Assembly: GCA_014529385.2 (NCBI GenBank)
Contig: CM043946.1
Coordinates: 40,307,558-40,371,557 of the forward strand
Source of the DNA: Adiantum capillus-veneris
Taxonomy: Eukaryota; Streptophyta; Polypodiopsida; Polypodiales; Pteridaceae
Direction: 5' to 3'
DNA: 64,000 bases
The first letter of the stretch is position 1, and each line of letters starts with the position of its first letter. The notes beneath the pieces are model-generated. The model did not search any database, was not told the DNA's origin, and saw nothing but the letters and a program-made list of their open reading frames with translations. The translations under genes were made by a program, and so were the position numbers. Of this stretch, positions 21,833 through 33,170 are shown piece after piece.

Positions 21833-23456
21833 TTACTATACACATGTCTTGAGGTGAGGTGTCTTTTATGGTTAGGTCAATGCTATTTTGTGTTAGTATG
21901 TTAGTCGTTAGTAATCACTAGAAAGTTAATGTTATATTTACAATGGGTAGAGTGAGTTGATTTGATGAAGGAAGAGGGGTGAATTAAAAGAGAATCATTG
22001 AGATGGTGAAGCTTTGAAGAAGCTTGAACTCACCCTTGTGTAGATTGTGGAAAAAATGACCGTTGGTCTTCTTCTTCTTCTTCGCTTCTTTACGCCGCTG
22101 CCACGGTTGATCACCACGATGAAAAGAGGATTTGTTGATGAAAAATCCTCAATTTGCAGAAGTTATCATGGTTAAGATGCTGAATTTTAGATATTTTTAG
22201 GAGAGGTAAATGAAATTGTAACATAGAAGCAATAGAGAGAGACATGGAGAGGGTGTATGTATGTAGAGGTTCATAAAAGAACTATAGGGATGAGAGAGAA
22301 GGGTAATGGTGAAGAGGGTGGGAGAAGCCATGGAAATTGCAGGTTTGAGTGAGGGAAGGAGAGGGAGGGATGTGTAAGAGTGAGTAGGTGTGTGGAAGGG
22401 TGAGAGAAGACTAAGGGCTACTTGTGAGAAAAGTGGGCAGACTGGGGTCCACTCAAAAGATCATAGCTCACCTCTGGTAGCTCCAAAAATCATGAAAACA
22501 TTTGAGGTGATTATTCAGAGCGTGGGCTACATTTTCTCTTTTGACCACCGCTCCAAATTCGGAGTGGAGATAGGTGCCAAAATTCTCACCAAAAAGCCTG
22601 TTTTTTATGCCTGCAAAAGTCTTTTAGTGGCCCCCTCCTTTGTTGAATTTGTACAATGCATCCAAGAGTGAGCCCCTCCTTTGTCATATTATAATACAAA
22701 GCATTCAAGTTGCCCTTGACCCATGCATGGAGGAGGATTATTGGTGAAATAAGAAATATATACATGGTGGGACTAGTGTATGGACTATTCATGGACTTTA
22801 GCTCAATGAGCACATGGTGTTAGAATAATGAGTAAAAATAATAATAAAAATATGGAGGAGTTATGGATATGGAAAGATATTGGAATCATATGATATGGTC
22901 CCTCCTCGAATTATTTTGGGTGAAAGAGAAAAAGGTATGCAAGTAAATAATATAATAAAAGTAACCAATGAGTAGAAATCAATTTTTTGTTTTCACGAGG
23001 GTGAGGGTGAAAATGTGGGAGTGATTTGTATAAAGGAAAAATATGAGGTTAGAGTATGTTCATATTGGCAAAAAATATAATTATGGTGTAAGAGGATGAA
23101 AGAAGGTGTACATAGGTTTAATAAAACACACACCTAAGTAGAAATATTTAAATAAAATATCAAAATAATTATAAAAAATCCCTATATTTAGGCCATATAT
23201 ACAATGAAATATTTACACACAAAGAGGCCATAATATACTTTTATTTTTTATTTATTTTTATTTATTTTTATTTTTTTGGCTCAACTAGCCCAGTGACTAG
23301 CTAGCTGAGGGTTTTTAAGAAGATATGGGAAAAGCCCCCTAACTCACACACGCCTATGTACAATGAAATGGTAGGGATAGCCATAGCGTTTGGGTAAATT
23401 TGGTAGGGTGGAGTAACTTAGTATAGCAATTATGGAGAGCCAAAAAATGGCTATCA

Positions 23457-23471
23457 TTAGCCCTCCCCCAG
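23457..23471 (-). other. Polypurine tract of element X
   Basis: On the minus strand CTGGGGGAGGGCTAA ends exactly where the LTR starts TGATAG, and it follows the pol stop by a few bases. Confidence 0.7.
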
Positions 23472-23484
23472 GATGATGGTATAT

Positions 23485-26400
23485 TCATGTACCATCATAG
23501 AGCATCTTTTCCAAAGAGAGTGCTTTAGAGTCCTTGACGAGATCTTCATTGTTTGGCCCCTCAGAATTTTGGCTGGAGTTACACTCATGCTTCATGTAAC
23601 AATTCTTACATGAGACAGCGGCCTTTGGACAGATCTTTGGTAGATCCTTTGGTAGAAGGCGACTAAAATAGGGCTTCAAGCGATACTCATTTACCTTCCT
23701 GGAGTGCTCTTTACCATTCAAGTCCATAAGCTGATAGTAAGTAGAATTGAAAGCCTTCTTGACTATGTATGGCCCTTGCCATCTAGTTTCAAACTTGGCA
23801 TCAAAACGATTGTCAAGCCGATTGTCATACCTTAGCACAAGCTCTCCTTCCTTGATGCCTTTGTCCTTCAGTTTCTTGTCGTGCGTTTCTTTCGCTTGTG
23901 TGGCTTTCCTCTTGTAGCACTCGTATGTTGCTTCTCTTTTCCACTCAAGCTCCACTAACGTAAGAAGTCGATCCATCCATACCTCTTGATCATCTTGTGC
24001 TCCTTTGCCATGAAGTCGCATTGTTGGAATGTTGAGCTCGATAGGCTGCAAAGCCTCTTGACCATAGACCAAGTGAAATGGTGTGAACTCCGTGGCTTCC
24101 CTATATGTGGTTCGATATGCCCACAAGGAACCATCCAAGAAGTCATCCCATAATTTTGTCTTGTTTTGCACCATCTTTCTAATGATTCCTGCAATGACAC
24201 CATTAGCCTTCTCCACCAAACCATTTGACTGTGGGTAGTATGGTGTGCTATGACGATGTAGAATGTGAAGCTCTTCACAAACTTCTGTGAGCAAGCCCTT
24301 CCTAAACCCTGGACCATTATCAGAAACAATCTCCAAAGGTGTGCCAAATCTGCAACAAATGTGAGTGTACACAAACTTGCTAACTGTCCTCTCATTCACT
24401 CTTGCCACACTTTGAGCTTCCACCCACCTAGTCATATAGTCTACAGCCACTAGAATGTAGAGTTTACCATTTTTTGTCCTAGGCAGAGGACCCATAGCAT
24501 CAAGGCCCCACTTTTCAAAGGGTCCATTTGCAAGCACTATTTGCCTCGGGCCATGCACCAACCTTCTATTTCCATTTATCTGACAATTGTGACAGCTTTT
24601 ACACCAATGTTGAACATCCACATGCAAGCTTGGCCAAACATACCCCACAAGCAAAATCTTCTTCACGGTTGATTCTTGGGAAAAATGACCACCACATGCC
24701 TCTTCATGCAAAACTTTTAGAATGGCTGGAATTTCCTCGATAGTTGGTACTCTTCTGCACACTTGATCCTTCCCTTTTTGATAGAGGGAGCCTTCTAGGA
24801 AGAGATAGAAACTTGCCTTCTTCATGAGTCTCCTCTTATGAGCCTTCATGAAGTCTTGTGGAAACTCACCCTCCAAAATGTAGCCGATAATGGGAGCCAA
24901 TGACTCCAATCCCTGGTATCTCTGTTGCTTGACAGCTGCTACCACCATGATGACCTGCACTTCTCTCTCAACACATGTAACTGCTTGTTGTGCAAGTAAA
25001 TCGGCATCTTCATTTTGTTTCCTCGGAATATGATATAGTTGCACTTCTTCAAACTGATTAAACATCCTACGAATGGCATGAACTTTTGTCCTTAAGCTTT
25101 CATTCTTGCATGCCCAAATGCCTAAAATCTGTTTAACAATGAGAAGTGCATCTCCTTTTACCATGAGACGTTTTATCCCTTGGCCAATGCACATCTTCAA
25201 ACCATGAAGTAGTGTGTCGTATTCTGCTTCATTGTTGCTAGTTGAACCTGGTAGATTGACCTTCTCTTTCGTGACCACATCTCCACTTGGGTTGAGCAAC
25301 ACTAGCCCTCCCCCTGCTTTCCCTGTGGCTCGTCGAAAAGCTCCATCAAAGAACAAGGTAAAAGCATTAGGAATACTTTTTGGTGGTGGTAATGGTAGGG
25401 TCTTTACTTCAGGCACCTTAATCTCCTTTTCATGCACCCTATAAGTGAGAATCCCTGCCAATTGTGCACGCACACTATCTTCTACCTTGAAAGAGTATTG
25501 AAACTCTTGCAACTCCATAATCCACTTTGAGATCCTAGTACTAAGATTCATTTGAGATGACACCCAAGGGAACAAATTTTCTGCAGTGAGAATTACAAAA
25601 GGTTTTGGTAGCAGGTAGGATCTAAACTTTCTCACCGCAAACATGAGAGAAAGCATCATGAGTTCTGCTTCTGTGTAGTCTCTCTCCAAAGCATTCATGA
25701 CCCTACTAGCAAAGTAGATGGGTCGCATCCTTGTACTGTGGGGATCTTGTTGTAGCAACACAGCACCAATTGTTTCTTTCCCAGCACTAGAGCTAACAAA
25801 GAATATGTACTCCCAACAAGGAGGCATGAGTGTTGGTAGCTCTGACAAAATGACTTTAATGTTACAAAAGTACTCTTCAAGCTCATCAGACCATGCAAAT
25901 TCTACTTGTTGTGTCAACTTTTGCAAAGGGTGAAGTAACTCCGAGGCTAAGTGAATGAAGCGTGACATATACTTCACCTTTTGAATGAATGAGATGACCT
26001 CCTTAAGACTCTTGGGTGATGGTAGCTCAATAAGAGCCTTTGCCTTCGAAGGATCCACTTCAATTCCTTTGTAAGAAACTTTATGACCAAGCAAGATTAC
26101 TTCATCCTCACCTATATGGCACTTGTCGGGGTTGAGTTGACCTCCCATGTCGTAGAGCTTCTTTAAACCTTCTTCTACCCTTTTTAGATGCAATGATTTT
26201 GAGCTATAAATGCAAAAATCATCAATAAAAACCCTAATGGACTTTCCAAAGAATGCTTGAAACACCATGTTCATGAAGCGTTGGAAAGTTGTAGGAGCAT
26301 TTGTCAGGCCAAATGGCATGACTCTAAAAGCATAACAACCCCAAGGAGTGATAAAGGTTGTTTTCAATTGATCTTCCAATGCGATACCTATTTGAAAGTA

Positions 26401-26895
26401 GCCTGAGTAGCCATCACACACAGTGTACTTCTCATGACCAGCTACCTCATTTAGTATCTCATCCTGAAATGGGAGGGGAAAGTGATCTCTTTTTGTTGCC
26501 TCATTGAGTGGACGGTAATCCACACACACCCTCCACTTTCCGTTTTTCTTAGGAGTGACAACAACGGGAGAGACCCACTCTGAATTCTCCACTGGATAAA
26601 TGAAACCTGCTGCTAGAATCTTTCTTACCTCCTTGAGTAAAGCTTGCTCCTTGATGACTCCTAGCCTTCGTAGCTTCTGAGCCTTAGGTGTGGCCTCTAG
26701 CTTCAACTCAATTTTGTGTTGAACAGCATCTACTCCACGCACATCGGTGTAGTCTTTAGCAAAAATCCTAGGAAATTTCCTTAGCACACATTTGAACTCC
26801 TCTCTTTCATCCTTTGTAAGTGTTGTTGATAGAATACCTTCCAGCATCCCTTCATCTTGAACACCTTCGTTCTCTTGAGGACCTACCTCCTCCAA
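23485..26895 (-). CDS. pol: Pol polyprotein of Tat-like element X: RT, two RNase H domains, integrase
   Basis: This 1136-residue frame is uninterrupted. RT covers about residues 95-260, with VCVDYRPLNEATKRD, MPFGLTNAPTTFQRF and the catalytic FIDDF at 223-227. A first RNase H-like domain (about 360-465) has Ser where the first catalytic Asp is expected (FFVSSSAG). A second RNase H starts near 510 with LFFDGAF, the extra domain typical of the plant Tat lineage. Integrase follows: an HHCC zinc region ending CKSCHNCQ, then LDAMGPLP, IVSDNGPGF and PYYPQSNGLVEKANG for the D,D,E triad. The C-terminus has the RWQGPYIV motif. It overlaps the protease ORF by 13 nt in another frame. Confidence 0.95.
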   Translation of the reverse strand: MEEVGPQENEGVQDEGMLEGILSTTLTKDEREEFKCVLRKFPRIFAKDYTDVRGVDAVQHKIELKLEATPKAQKLRRLGVIKEQALLKEVRKILAAGFIYPVENSEWVSPVVVTPKKNGKWRVCVDYRPLNEATKRDHFPLPFQDEILNEVAGHEKYTVCDGYSGYFQIGIALEDQLKTTFITPWGCYAFRVMPFGLTNAPTTFQRFMNMVFQAFFGKSIRVFIDDFCIYSSKSLHLKRVEEGLKKLYDMGGQLNPDKCHIGEDEVILLGHKVSYKGIEVDPSKAKALIELPSPKSLKEVISFIQKVKYMSRFIHLASELLHPLQKLTQQVEFAWSDELEEYFCNIKVILSELPTLMPPCWEYIFFVSSSAGKETIGAVLLQQDPHSTRMRPIYFASRVMNALERDYTEAELMMLSLMFAVRKFRSYLLPKPFVILTAENLFPWVSSQMNLSTRISKWIMELQEFQYSFKVEDSVRAQLAGILTYRVHEKEIKVPEVKTLPLPPPKSIPNAFTLFFDGAFRRATGKAGGGLVLLNPSGDVVTKEKVNLPGSTSNNEAEYDTLLHGLKMCIGQGIKRLMVKGDALLIVKQILGIWACKNESLRTKVHAIRRMFNQFEEVQLYHIPRKQNEDADLLAQQAVTCVEREVQVIMVVAAVKQQRYQGLESLAPIIGYILEGEFPQDFMKAHKRRLMKKASFYLFLEGSLYQKGKDQVCRRVPTIEEIPAILKVLHEEACGGHFSQESTVKKILLVGYVWPSLHVDVQHWCKSCHNCQINGNRRLVHGPRQIVLANGPFEKWGLDAMGPLPRTKNGKLYILVAVDYMTRWVEAQSVARVNERTVSKFVYTHICCRFGTPLEIVSDNGPGFRKGLLTEVCEELHILHRHSTPYYPQSNGLVEKANGVIAGIIRKMVQNKTKLWDDFLDGSLWAYRTTYREATEFTPFHLVYGQEALQPIELNIPTMRLHGKGAQDDQEVWMDRLLTLVELEWKREATYECYKRKATQAKETHDKKLKDKGIKEGELVLRYDNRLDNRFDAKFETRWQGPYIVKKAFNSTYYQLMDLNGKEHSRKVNEYRLKPYFSRLLPKDLPKICPKAAVSCKNCYMKHECNSSQNSEGPNNEDLVKDSKALSLEKMLYDGT

Positions 26896-27389
26896 GCCTT
26901 GACAAGAGGTCTCTTGGTTGCTTGGCTTAACCTTACCCCCATGACTTCGATGGAAGACTCCTCTTCAGTAATGCTACCGCTACTTTCTTCTTCTGAAGTG
27001 CTATCGGTCCAACCTTCTTCCGTCTCACTTTGAGATGATTCTTCATGGAGCTCCTCTTGGCGTTGCTCCTTCATGTCAAAGACAACCTTCTTATGATTGT
27101 CATTCCTGCAAATTAATTTCCCACTCTCCCAATCCTGCAAAGCTCGCATTTTCATTAGCCATGGTCTTCCTAGGATAAATGGATAACCACTTCCCTTGGT
27201 CGACATAACATAAAAATCCACTGCCTTCTTAATGCCAAAGGCCTCCACAAAAACATTTTTACAAATTCCTACGCACCTAGCCTTGCTATTGTTTGCCATT
27301 TTCACTTTGATTTCAGGTGTCTCATGGATGTGCATGCCTAGTCTTTGCATGAGTCCCTCTGTCATGATGCAATATTTGTGCACCCCCAT
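26883..27389 (-). CDS. Protease region of element X
   Basis: This ORF carries most of an aspartic protease: IMTEGLMQRLGM after the active site and the C-terminal signature YPFILGRPWLMKM. The catalytic triplet, read as VDGGA, is in the gag frame just upstream; a one-base shift near 27375-27385 separates them. A Glu/Ser-rich linker follows and the ORF ends in a 13-nt overlap with pol. The two frame changes (gag to protease to pol) could be decay or, less likely, programmed shifts. Confidence 0.75.
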   Translation of the reverse strand: MGVHKYCIMTEGLMQRLGMHIHETPEIKVKMANNSKARCVGICKNVFVEAFGIKKAVDFYVMSTKGSGYPFILGRPWLMKMRALQDWESGKLICRNDNHKKVVFDMKEQRQEELHEESSQSETEEGWTDSTSEEESSGSITEEESSIEVMGVRLSQATKRPLVKAWRR

Positions 27390-28755
27390 CCACTAGACCT
27401 TTCCTAACCAATCTCCCTTTGATGTAACAGTCTAGCACCGGTGTAATGTCCTCATTCATTTCAGCTTGTGCAATTTTTACAACAGGCACACTCTCTTTTA
27501 CCTTTCTCCTAGTGCTAACTGCCCTTGTTAAATCCCTCCTAACTTGTGGACATAATGCAAGAAATTGAGGCCATGAAATATCAAGACCCTTACCTCTCAT
27601 GTCTTCCAACAAGTTGTACGGAGCCATACCATGTCCAAGAGGGAAGTCTTGGAGGTTGATACGACGTCGAGTCCTCTTGGTTTCCTTTGCCTTCTTGCCT
27701 TGTCCATGGTCACTCTGTGATGTGACTCCTTCTTTCTCTTTACCTTTTCGTCGGCCACACTTAATGCCATTGGCTTCCATGTCAACCTCATTTGAATTTG
27801 TCACCTCTACCACATGCACATTTGGATCTGGCAAAGGTGGGACTCCTTCTACCCCTTGTGGAGGTGGTCTTGGTCCATTTGGCCTTTGTAGAAGCCTTGG
27901 TTGTTGACCAGCTCCTTCTCCTGCATTCATCACTGGGTAATTCAAGTTAGGTCTCCCTGGCTCTCCACGGGGCCAAGGACAATTATACATCCCATGTCCA
28001 GACTCTCCGCAATTCCAACATTGCAAGACTCTCCTAGGTCGTGGGTCTCGCTCTTCAGACTTCTTTGCTTGTCCCTTTGGACCTACGGCTTGTGCAAGGT
28101 GAATTGACAGGCTGCTTAAGGATTCATTTAACTTCTCAATCACTTCAACCGTTACCTCAGGAAGCTCCTTAGATGTTGATGCTTGTGACTTACCTTTGGG
28201 TCTAAGACCTTCTATTGGAACCTCCCCCCTTAAGCACTTGAGTTTCCTATATTTCTCAGCAGCCCTAGTTTCAGCTACATCAAAGGTAGCAAGTGCACCC
28301 GCCTCAACTTTTACCTTAAGGTCAGGAAAGAGTCCGGCTATGAACCTCTCCTTCTTTAGAAATTCTGCACCATCACCAGGGTTAGCAACATTTCGTATCC
28401 ATAGAGCCCAAAGACGTAGGAACTCTTGCTTGTACAAGTAGTAGTCATCTAAGTCTTTTTGCTTATGAGAAACAATGTCTTGCCATAATTTCTGAGTGTT
28501 TTGGGGATCAAAGAAGTATTTCTTGAAACGATTCAAAACTTCCGTGTAATTCCCTTTAAATTACTCAGGCAAAGAGTCAAACCAAGTGCTAGCATCTTTC
28601 CTAAGGACCACCTCAAACATTTCTACACGTTCTTGATCAGTTACTATCCTCTTGATACGGCAAGACATCTTGAAATTCGCTACAAATAATTCTGCATCCT
28701 CTCCAGGCTCTCCAAAGAAAAGAGGATATCCAGACATTTGGCGTTGGCTCTCCAT
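27322..28755 (-). pseudogene. gag: Gag of element X with one in-frame stop
   Basis: The ATG at 28753-28755 (MESQRQMSGYPLFFG) starts a gag frame that meets TAA at 28561-28563 and continues in the same frame to 27322. The TAA is one transition from CAA (SLPE-Gln-FKGN). Visible parts are the gag core, with FLKKERFIAGLFPDLK shared with element A, a canonical CCHC box CWNCGESGHGMYNC, a Pro/Arg-rich linker and a basic region. The last 25 or so residues are out of frame after the protease frameshift. Apart from those two lesions it is complete. Confidence 0.8.
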
Positions 28756-28839
28756 TGAATTGATTTCCAAGTGACGCGTTTTTGTTTTTTCTTTCTTTAA
28801 AAGATTTACACAATAATATTTTCTAAATTGCAATCTATT

Positions 28840-29022
28840 CTACAACAAAATAAAAATATTCACATCAAATGACCTATGATAATCAATAAGAGGTAGAATG
28901 ACAGGGTTTGGTGATGCGAGAATTTCTCCTACTCTTTGGGCACCAAACATGAATACCATACGTTGTTGAAAATGGATTTTTCTACTAATTGATCTGTAGT
29001 TGGGAGAGATGTACCTTGTGCA
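28840..29022 (-). pseudogene. Conserved small ORF upstream of gag (element X, right copy)
   Basis: A 60-codon open stretch ends TAG 84 nt before the X gag ATG. It reads SISRKIHFQQRMV, then VGEIL, NPVILPLIDY and IFILL, and aligns residue for residue with the element A small ORF. It has no upstream ATG in frame; a peptide VHKVH in another frame just upstream matches QKVH of the left X copy, so a frameshift probably removed the N-terminus. Confidence 0.5.
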
Positions 29023-31008
29023 CTAGTATTTCTTCACAAGAAGGTTGTTGATAGGGCGTTGTTGCTTGAATGCCTTCAAGAGAAACAATCAGGACACAAG
29101 AGAGATGGAGATAGGAGTAGAGGTAGAAGTAGTAGAATACATGGAGGTATAGGTTGGGCTTAGAGATGAAAAACAAAAAAATCAACAAAATAACAAAGCA
29201 AAAAACACCTTACTTACCAACCCCTTCGAGAGTATGTGACAATTTGATGAAGATGGCAAGTGATAGAAGACTTTGGCCTTGATTGACTAGAGTTGATGTT
29301 TACAAGGATTTTTTCAAGTTTAATTGCCTTTCTCAAAGGCAAGCGGGCTAAAGGATAATTTGGCATGAGTCCTCTCACTCCCTCTTTCATGAATTTCAAG
29401 GAAGACGTGGGTCCTTTTTATAGGTGAAGGTGAATCTTGATTAGGGTGGAATTAAGTGCTAATTGCAATTAACCTTTTCAAAGATGATGGTGCACTGATG
29501 ATGAAGCCTTCTTTCCACCACCTTTGTTTTTTGCATGATGTCCAAGTGATGACTAGGCCTAAAAGATTTCCCTAGCCATGTGGGTGGTTACCTTAGCTAG
29601 GATCCAAGTAGGTGATAATTGCTAAGTGATAATGTACAAGGGTAGAAAAAGTTAGTGATGGTTTTAACAAAGCTAGAAAAAGTTAGTAGTACTGATTTTG
29701 AGTATGTGTGAGTGTTAGAGCCATGCGTGATCCCATTTCAGCCCCTTGGGTCATACTTATTGGTCATAGGGCCATTTTTTGGCACTAAAAATAGAGGAGA
29801 GAGAAATGGTCACCTCAAAAAGTAGGAGAGAGAGTCAAATTCGAAATATTCATTGGACTCTTGTGGAGAGGACTTATGTGTCTTCCCCTAGGTCCTATAG
29901 CCCTTTCTTTTGCATGTAGTTCACACCTCCACATGGCTTATAAGTCCCATTTCCTTGAGTCATCACCCACTTGTCCATTGAATAATATTTTCAATGTCTT
30001 CTAGGCCTCCCATCCTGGCAAATATAATCATTCCATATCCCCATAATTCAAAGGTGAGGACAAGTGTGTGTCCTCTTCATCTTAAGTTTTCTTTGAATTA
30101 TAGAGATGGCCCTTGAAACCTTGTCCACTTATCCTAGAGTAGATTCCTCTTCTTTTAGGTATATAAAAATAAAAGCCTACTAGTAGAAATATGAGAAAAT
30201 TATAAAAAACATATAGAAGGTATTTATATTAAGAATTACATTAGCTATAGGATCTATCTAGAGTATGAGATAATAATGAGATGGATCCTACTATGTACGT
30301 GCCACAACACGACAATGCAAACTCCATCGAGGTGTCTACACTAGACACCCCCACCCCAGGCACATCAAGATCTCTATACTAGATACCCCCACTCCACACT
30401 CCACGCACAATTTGCAAATTACTCACCTTCTAGTAGAGCCATGGATGTATTGACAAAAAGCTCTAGGTTATTATATAGAAAAGGAACTTTCAACACTTCC
30501 ACGGCCCTTTAAAAATCCAAAATATTCTACAAAAGGTTTCCACCATCGATTTTGGAAAAATCACTGCACAATTGAAGATAGGCAAAGAGCTTGCTTACAA
30601 CCTTGCTCTGTGGACACTCTACAATATTGCTGCACTGACGCTTTAAGACTAATTGTGAAATCATCCTATTCTGTTTAAGAGAGAGAATATAAGGGAGAGA
30701 TATCCTCACACACTTAACCTCAAGATTTACTCACAATCAAAACACATGCACCTAAAATGCTCAAAGATGGAAATCAATTTTCTTAGAGGTCACTTCAAGA
30801 ATTTTAGGTGGATTTCTAGAATCAATAACCTAAGTGCATTTGAATCACACATTATAGTGTCCAACTAGTTTGAATTCACTACTACACATTTCAAGTGCAA
30901 GCATATGTTTAAGAGTGGAAAAAGAAAACCACACTCAAAATTTCTTCCCATCTATACGAGTGTGTCTCTACACGTAGATATACATTATATATATACATAT
31001 ATGTATAT
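29023..31008. other. Non-coding, possible LTR remnant
   Basis: No coding sequence recognised. A TATA-like ACCTATAAAAAGGACC on the minus strand near 29417-29427 suggests part of an LTR driving the minus strand. It is not similar to the X LTR. A local duplication of ACTAGACACCCCCAC / ACTAGATACCCCCAC lies near 30340-30395. Confidence 0.35.
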
Positions 31009-31033
31009 GTGTGTGTGTGCATGTGTGTGTGTG

Positions 31034-31125
<92 letters not shown>
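31009..31125. repeat. Compound (GT)n(GA)n microsatellite
   Basis: A GT-rich run with GC interruptions passes directly into about 24 GA units. Confidence 0.95.
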
Positions 31126-31126
<1 letters not shown>

Positions 31127-31191
31127 CTTTCATGGTTTCTCTTGTTATGTTTGATCTACACTTGCTATTGCTTGATTTACTTTAAGCTCTT

Positions 31192-31578
31192 CTAAGGTTC
31201 TATTTGATGGAGATGAATCATCTTCAATAAGCTTTGCTTTGGCATCGGTCTCCATTTGAGTTTTACTGGAGGACTTGTGCTATCGTCCGTGGGTGACCAA
31301 TCTTGGTCTTCATTCTTTATTGTTTGTGACGATTGCATCTTTTTTGAACTTTGAATCTCTAGAACCTTTTGGGCCATTGGCATTCCCAATATGATGTTAT
31401 CTATTATATCTTTTGTTGGTACCACATGGAATTGAGCTACGATGCTCTTTGCACCTACTTGAATGGCGGTGGAACTGATTTCCCGACATTCTTCTTGTTT
31501 ATATCTTGATATGCTCACAAATCCAAGAGTAACTTCTAGCTGTGGTTGGCCACATTTTTTCCAAGTGAAAAAAGACAT
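31192..31578 (-). pseudogene. Retrotransposon protease fragment
   Basis: This 128-residue ORF contains NIILGMPMAQKVLEI, like the C-terminal signature of retropepsins (compare DIILGRPFMRQL in B and DVILGAPWFDRM in C). The catalytic Asp region is not visible. It is a fragment of an unidentified element, close to the start of the C LTR. Confidence 0.4.
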
Positions 31579-31657
31579 GAGATTCTTGTCTAGCTGAAAG
31601 TTTAGCTTTACTTTGCTTGACAGCTTTTCTTCATGTTCAACAATAATGTTAGATTTT

Positions 31658-33157
31658 TATCATAAAATCTAATATCTAATCAATAAATATCTAACCAGCC
31701 CAAATGACTTTCTCATATGAAATTGATCATTTAATGTGGGAGAACAAATGGCGACAAGGGTTAAAATATAATGTACGTATGGATCTATCTCAACACGTGA
31801 CCAAAGTTAAAGGGGTCTAAATGAGCGATGGTCTGTCAAAGAGCAATGATAGCTAATGGAGCTTAAAGGCCTTAGGGTTAGCTTCATTAAAGACCTCCAA
31901 AGGTTAGTGTTAAAAGTCCTTAGACCTTAGGCAAGCTAGGGTTGTGCTTGAGGTGGGAAACCGGCCCAAGCTTGAGGTGCTTCTCATGCTTGTTGACTAA
32001 GGTGCTTGAGGTGCTTGTCACGCTTGGTGACTAAGGTGCTTGAGGGGTTTAAGGTGTTCCGAATAAAAAAGTATCCCTACTCGGGGGGGGAGACCTCATT
32101 GTAGGGGCATGAGAGAGAAGACACACACCCTCACACAAGGCAAGCCTTGTCTAAAGAAGCAACAAGGACACATGTCAAGTTACTCTCCATGTTGCCCTCA
32201 TAAGGTGCTGGCCTCTCAAGGGGTCCAATGATAATTTAGCTAATCAAATTAATTGTTTATGCATTTATCAAGTCCTCTCTCTCAAAGGGAAAAGCAGGAC
32301 ACTTTTCCTAAGACTAGCATGGTTGCTTGATATGCACTCTGCATGTGATTGGCTAAGCTTGTAGGGGTCCAATCAATTTGAAGTTTGAGCTACAATGAGG
32401 GGTCGATGAAGGAAGCTAGAGGCTTGCTTGAAAGGTATACTCTCCCACACACACACAGACACACACACACACACACATTGTGTGAAGTGCGAAGTGAAAG
32501 AGCTCTATCTCCTTCACAAATCTTGTTGAGAAGTTGAGAGCCTACACCAACACTCTTGGCTATGGAATGCAAATCCAACCAAGAGTCATGCTTCAATGCT
32601 TAAGCTTTCCATCTTCTTCATCATCATTATTATGCTATTATGCTATGCTATTCAAGAAGAGTGGTGATAAGTGAGTAACTATCTCTTTCTCATATGTAAC
32701 TTCTTCTTCCTCTTGCCTACCCTCATTCCCCGCTAGATCTCTCCACCTTCGAAGGTGTTTGAGGCCTTGCCGACTGAGGCCAGGGATGGTTAATGCTTTG
32801 AAAAATTTTATTTTATGCTCGTGATGCATGAATCTTTCCATATTCTTTGCATCACCTAGGTCACAAGGAACACAAAGATGGTATTCCACGAAGTCTCTCT
32901 TCATGAGAGAATCTATAATCAAAAGCCTACTGAAGGGGGGCCCTGCTCAACATAAATTCGGTCCTCAACTGTTGTCATGTTACCTAATTCTCTCTCTTGC
33001 AAAAGTATTGTTCATGACAAGTTAATTAAGTATAATGGCTGTGTTGCTACTGCTAAGTAAATTCATCCTCCATGTTCTTAAAGTAGTCTCATAAAAATGC
33101 TTACTATAATTCTCTTAATTCCGCTATTCTCAATGTTCATAGGCCATTTCTATTACA
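31658..33157 (+). mobile_element. LTR of element C, copy 1 (full length)
   Basis: This 1.5 kb LTR starts TATCATAAAATCTAATATC (TG expected; other copies start TGTCATAAAATC) and ends CATTTCTATTACA, followed by the primer-binding site. It contains repeated AAGGTGCTTGAGGTGCTTG strings and a (CA)n tract near 32450. Other copies, in both orientations, run through 33.6-41.2, 46.3, 50.1 and 58.9 kb. Confidence 0.85.
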
Positions 33158-33158
33158 T

Positions 33159-33170
33159 TGGTATCAAAGC
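33159..33170 (+). other. Primer-binding site of C, initiator-Met tRNA type
   Basis: TGGTATCAAAGC differs by one base from TGGTATCAGAGC, the complement of the plant initiator Met tRNA 3' end, and lies one base after the LTR. Confidence 0.8.

Larger units (their letters stand above)
20763..23456 (-). mobile_element. 3' LTR of element X
   Basis: This reads on the minus strand from TGATAGCC (23456) to the inner end at 20763, where the terminal CA has become TA (G to A on the plus strand). It is nearly identical to the 5' LTR at 15696-18375 but in opposite orientation. Directly upstream on the minus strand is a polypurine tract and then pol, so this is the 3' LTR. Its far flank is the CTAC of G gag. 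Confidence 0.9.

Noticed and set aside
15696-23456. Foldback DNA transposon with 2.7 kb inverted termini
   Set aside because: The arms are LTRs: TG...CA ends, TATA, primer-binding site next to one, polypurine tract and pol next to the other, and a third copy as a solo LTR.
23955-24395. Second-frame 146-codon ORF inside pol
   Set aside because: It is a shadow of the integrase coding sequence, which has all family motifs in the other frame.
33159-33170. tRNA gene
   Set aside because: Only 12 bases match the tRNA 3' end; it is a primer-binding site after an LTR.
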